A model generated the notes under the pieces. That model was not told the origin of the DNA. It saw nothing but the letters and a program-made list of their open reading frames with translations, and did no database searches. This document shows positions 14,706 through 16,669 of a stretch of 16,669 nt of DNA, in pieces; positions within the stretch are counted from its first letter, which is position 1; each line of letters starts with the position of its first letter. Location of the stretch: contig CAJTUQ010000061.1 in NCBI GenBank assembly GCA_910579335.1, positions 1 through 16,669 on the forward strand, written 5' to 3'. The DNA is from an uncultured Dorea sp. (GTDB taxonomy: Bacteria; Bacillota; Clostridia; Lachnospirales; Lachnospiraceae). The translations under genes were made by a program, and so were the position numbers.

Positions 14706-14777
14706 AGGCGCAGACCGGATTTGAACCGGTGAATCAGGGTGTTGCAGACCCATGCCTTACCACTTGGCTACTGCGCC
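14706..14777 (-). tRNA. tRNA-Cys (anticodon GCA)
   Basis: A complete cloverleaf of 72 bases on the minus strand. The acceptor stem is GGCGCAG with CTGCGCC, and the discriminator is U73, as expected for cysteine tRNAs. The D-arm is GCCAAGTGGTAAGGC, the anticodon loop is CTGCAAC (anticodon at plus positions 14743-14745), and the T-arm is ACCGGTTCAAATCCGGT. The first anticodon-stem pair is a U-U mismatch. CCA is not encoded, so it must be added by the nucleotidyltransferase. It appears as a single tRNA with its own promoter and terminator, not in a cluster. Confidence 0.97.
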
Positions 14778-14795
14778 TTACCTCAAGCGAAATTA

Positions 14796-14824
14796 ATTAT
14801 AACAAATATTTAAGCGATAGTCAA
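14796..14824 (-). promoter_or_regulatory. Promoter of tRNA-Cys
   Basis: On the minus strand TTGACT (14824-14819) and TATAAT (14801-14796) are separated by 17 bases: 5/6 and 6/6 matches to the housekeeping consensus. The -10 lies about 18 bases before the mature tRNA 5' end, leaving a short 5' leader for RNase P. Confidence 0.92.
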
Positions 14825-14869
14825 CAATAAAATCAGAAAAGATATATGACAAAATCTGCGCCGTTCCGC

Positions 14870-15574
14870 TTAAATGTAACCTCCGGGCATTCCGCCGCCG
14901 CAGTACATCCCATTGCAGCAGAGGTTGCATATGAGATTGGCGATACATAGCTTAAAGCAGCAATTATTGCCGGTGGAAAATGTAGTCTGGTAGGGGCCTT
15001 GCTGCTGTCTGTACCATGCACTGCCGCCCTCAAGACGGTTTACAAGCATCTGGTATTGAAAATTTCCAGGTTCTCGTCCGGCCGCTTCTTTTGCATGCTC
15101 AAGAGCAGTCGCCACATTGCCGAGACCGGAGTTGGCGAGCGCGCTGTAATAGAACCACCTGGCATTTCGGGCCGCAATAGAATTTAAAAGGTTCAGAGCT
15201 TCCCGGTAATAACCGCTGTTAATGTAATTGGCAGCGGCGCGAAGATGAAGCTCCTCTTCGCTGTCGCCGGAAGCGTCGGTTTCAGCCTGCCGGTATTCTG
15301 CGCGAAAACCGCCGAACGGCCCAAAGCCGCCGAAGGGATCAGAAGAGTCAGAAGAACGGCTTTCATAATTATTGGAAGAGCCGTATTCACGCTCCTGCAT
15401 AATCTGGCTGTAAGCCTGCTGGGCTTCTTTAAACTTTGTCTCCGCCAAATCTTTATTCGGATTATTCAAATTTGCGTCCGGATGGTATTTGCGGCTCAGG
15501 GCACGGTATGCTTTTTTTATTTCGTCATCGGATGCGTTTCTTGGTACTCCGAGGATACTGTAAGGGTCTGTCAT
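14870..15574 (-). CDS. J-domain protein with helical repeat region and Cys-rich tail
   Basis: A 234-residue protein with an N-terminal J domain (residues 3-65), including the essential HPD at 31-33, so it should stimulate a DnaK-type Hsp70. A short Gly/Phe-rich segment follows (DPFGGFGPFGGF). Then comes a helical region (about 110-190) with TPR-like YYREALNLLNSI and ALEHAKEAAGREPGNFQY. The C-terminus is hydrophobic and has seven cysteines in 21 residues (NCCFKLCIANLICNLCCNG, then MYCGGG), ending GGMPGGYI. It lacks the DnaJ zinc-finger repeats, so it is not DnaJ. I chose ATG 15574 because CAGGAGAA lies 8 bases upstream; the longer frame has no site. It follows the DUF5685 gene by 23 bases, probably in one transcript. 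The client is unknown. Confidence 0.85.
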   Translation of the reverse strand: MTDPYSILGVPRNASDDEIKKAYRALSRKYHPDANLNNPNKDLAETKFKEAQQAYSQIMQEREYGSSNNYESRSSDSSDPFGGFGPFGGFRAEYRQAETDASGDSEEELHLRAAANYINSGYYREALNLLNSIAARNARWFYYSALANSGLGNVATALEHAKEAAGREPGNFQYQMLVNRLEGGSAWYRQQQGPYQTTFSTGNNCCFKLCIANLICNLCCNGMYCGGGMPGGYI

Positions 15575-15597
15575 GGTTCTTTTCTCCTGGCTGGCTG

Positions 15598-16440
15598 TTA
15601 TTTCTTTTCTTTCTCCTGCATGCGCTTTTCGGTAACTGCAGTATATCTGCACCAGACGCCGGAATAAAGTATGTTGCGCAGGATGTCTGCGTGCAAAAGA
15701 ATCGGGAGCCGTTCAAAGGTGCGGGAACATTCTGCCATCATCATGGTCAGAAGCTTTCGGCAGTTTTCGGAAAAATCCGCATCTTCCAGAAAAGCTTGTT
15801 TAAAGGGATTATAATTTCCCGTTTTGATGTCTTTTTCTACATCTTCATATGCATCCATCAAAAAAATGAATTTCCCCAGGAAGAAACCAATCTTCCGGAG
15901 AGAATCCTCCCATTCGTCCTGGCGGAAAACGAAGAGTTCCGCCAGGATATCGCCAAAAATTCCGGCTATCATATCTGCATTCAGCCCGTTTTGCTTTTCC
16001 AATGCGGAAAGCTTCTTTAAATTTGAAGAGACTGCCTGGATTTTTTCCGGATAGCGCTCCTTTACGGCTGCTATTTTGGGGGCAAGAAGTTTTGCTGCGG
16101 CATAGCTTTTTTTCTTGTGCTCGTCTTCCCAATCATCTTTGCATTTGTAATAGCTCAATATCAGATTAACCGCTGCCGCGTAATCTGTCAACTCATTCGT
16201 GCGCACCGTATGTTTTTTCAAAGGATGTGCAGCGCACGTTGCCGTTTCAGTCTTTGTGTCCGGCTCATAAAGTCCTGTGAGAAGGATGATAAGAAAGGTC
16301 ATGTCATAAGATAATGTCATCTGGCCGCATCTTCCGTAATTTTTTTTCAATACTCTGCAAAGGCCGCAGTAGTAGGAGTGATAAATATCGTAGTCTTTAA
16401 ATTTCATTTCGGCCTGGTTAATTGAAATATATCCAAACAT
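15598..16440 (-). CDS. DUF5685-family helical protein
   Basis: A 280-residue, mostly helical protein of the DUF5685 family, function unknown. The start MFGYISINQAEMKFKDYD leads into HSYYCGLCRVLKKNYGRCG. This gives Cys25, Cys28, Cys38, and later CAAHP (Cys69, His72), which could bind a metal. Two Asp-rich stretches stand out: DDWED (102-106), and LMDAYEDVEKD (194-204) followed by NPF (211-213). They resemble the paired Asp motifs of helical isoprenoid-synthase folds, but this is inference. No signal peptide or clear membrane segment. The ribosome site is weak (AGGTG). It starts 10 bases after the zinc-ribbon gene and precedes the J-domain gene, so the three are likely cotranscribed. Confidence 0.75.
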   Translation of the reverse strand: MFGYISINQAEMKFKDYDIYHSYYCGLCRVLKKNYGRCGQMTLSYDMTFLIILLTGLYEPDTKTETATCAAHPLKKHTVRTNELTDYAAAVNLILSYYKCKDDWEDEHKKKSYAAAKLLAPKIAAVKERYPEKIQAVSSNLKKLSALEKQNGLNADMIAGIFGDILAELFVFRQDEWEDSLRKIGFFLGKFIFLMDAYEDVEKDIKTGNYNPFKQAFLEDADFSENCRKLLTMMMAECSRTFERLPILLHADILRNILYSGVWCRYTAVTEKRMQEKEKK

Positions 16441-16450
16441 AATCTTACAC

Positions 16451-16669
16451 CTAGCTCCGTTCGATAAAGGTAGTGCCGCATTTCGGGCAGCGTATTTCTA
16501 CTCTGCCTTTTTTGCGGGGAATCCGAATCTTCTGCTTACAGGAAGGACAACGATAGATGTGGTGCGTCTTTCTCTGGACGAGAAGATTTTTCTGCTTGTT
16601 TATGAATGTGCGGAGTCTGCAGGTCTTGTTCAGATACCACTGGTTTTCCGCCGAACGTTTTTGGATGTT
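16451..16669 (-). CDS. Zinc-ribbon protein, 5' end beyond the window
   Basis: The last 72 residues of a protein read from the right edge to a TAG at 16451-16453. It has two CPxC-type knuckles, RCPSCK and RCPKCG, about 20 residues apart, a typical zinc ribbon. A basic stretch (LRTFINKQKNLLVQRKTHHIYR) precedes it. In related Clostridia such proteins often begin with two membrane helices, but that part is not visible here. It lies 10 bases before the DUF5685 gene on the same strand, and no start codon is in the window. Function unknown. Confidence 0.75.
   Translation of the reverse strand, partial: NIQKRSAENQWYLNKTCRLRTFINKQKNLLVQRKTHHIYRCPSCKQKIRIPRKKGRVEIRCPKCGTTFIERS

Overview
The window looks like a flagellated member of the Clostridia, most likely Lachnospiraceae. 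The reasons are the Bacillus/Clostridium-type order flgM-flgN-flgK-flgL-DUF6470-fliW-csrA, the strong AGGAGG-type ribosome binding sites, and families common in Clostridia (DUF4474, DUF5685, family-6 DNA-deoxyinosine glycosylase). Genus cannot be named from sequence alone. The flagellin gene is not in the window.

Region 1 (1-3110) is the end of a filament-assembly operon: the 3' part of fliD (filament cap; its start lies left of the window), fliS (flagellin chaperone) and a small FliT-position protein. It closes with a long hairpin terminator. Region 2 (3041-3919) holds an orphan FtsE-like ABC ATPase with no FtsX partner. A sigma-28-like promoter precedes it, and its -10 box lies inside the terminator arm. 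Region 3 (3949-10149) is the hook-filament junction operon: a second sigma-28-like promoter, then flgM (anti-sigma-28), flgN (chaperone for FlgK/FlgL), a very large flgK (962 aa), flgL, a DUF6470/YviE-like gene, fliW and csrA. Together these control late flagellar gene timing (FlgM), junction assembly (FlgN, FlgK, FlgL), filament capping (FliD, FliS) and flagellin translation (FliW-CsrA).

Region 4 (10146-12514, minus strand) runs from a family-6 DNA glycosylase through a membrane-anchored DUF4474 protein to a calcineurin-like phosphoesterase. The phosphoesterase ends tail-to-tail with csrA, overlapping it by 4 bp. Region 5 (12612-14609, plus) has a YgjP-like zinc metalloprotease and a PucR/CdaR-type regulator preceded by a 21-bp palindrome. 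Region 6 (14669-16669, minus) has tRNA-Cys with its own promoter and terminator. It then has a three-gene cluster: a truncated zinc-ribbon protein, a DUF5685 protein and a J-domain protein with a Cys-rich tail.

The most unusual things seen are three copies in FlgK of a segment that is normally single, and an EKPVFE-type repeat shared by FlgK and FliD. Others are a sigma-28-like box built into a terminator, a leader hairpin that can bury the Shine-Dalgarno of the DUF4474 gene, and a csrA-side terminator inside the antisense strand of the phosphoesterase gene. No gene-free stretch exceeds 300 bases; the longest (13161-13445) holds a terminator, a palindrome and a putative promoter. No insertion sequences, CRISPR arrays or phage genes were seen.
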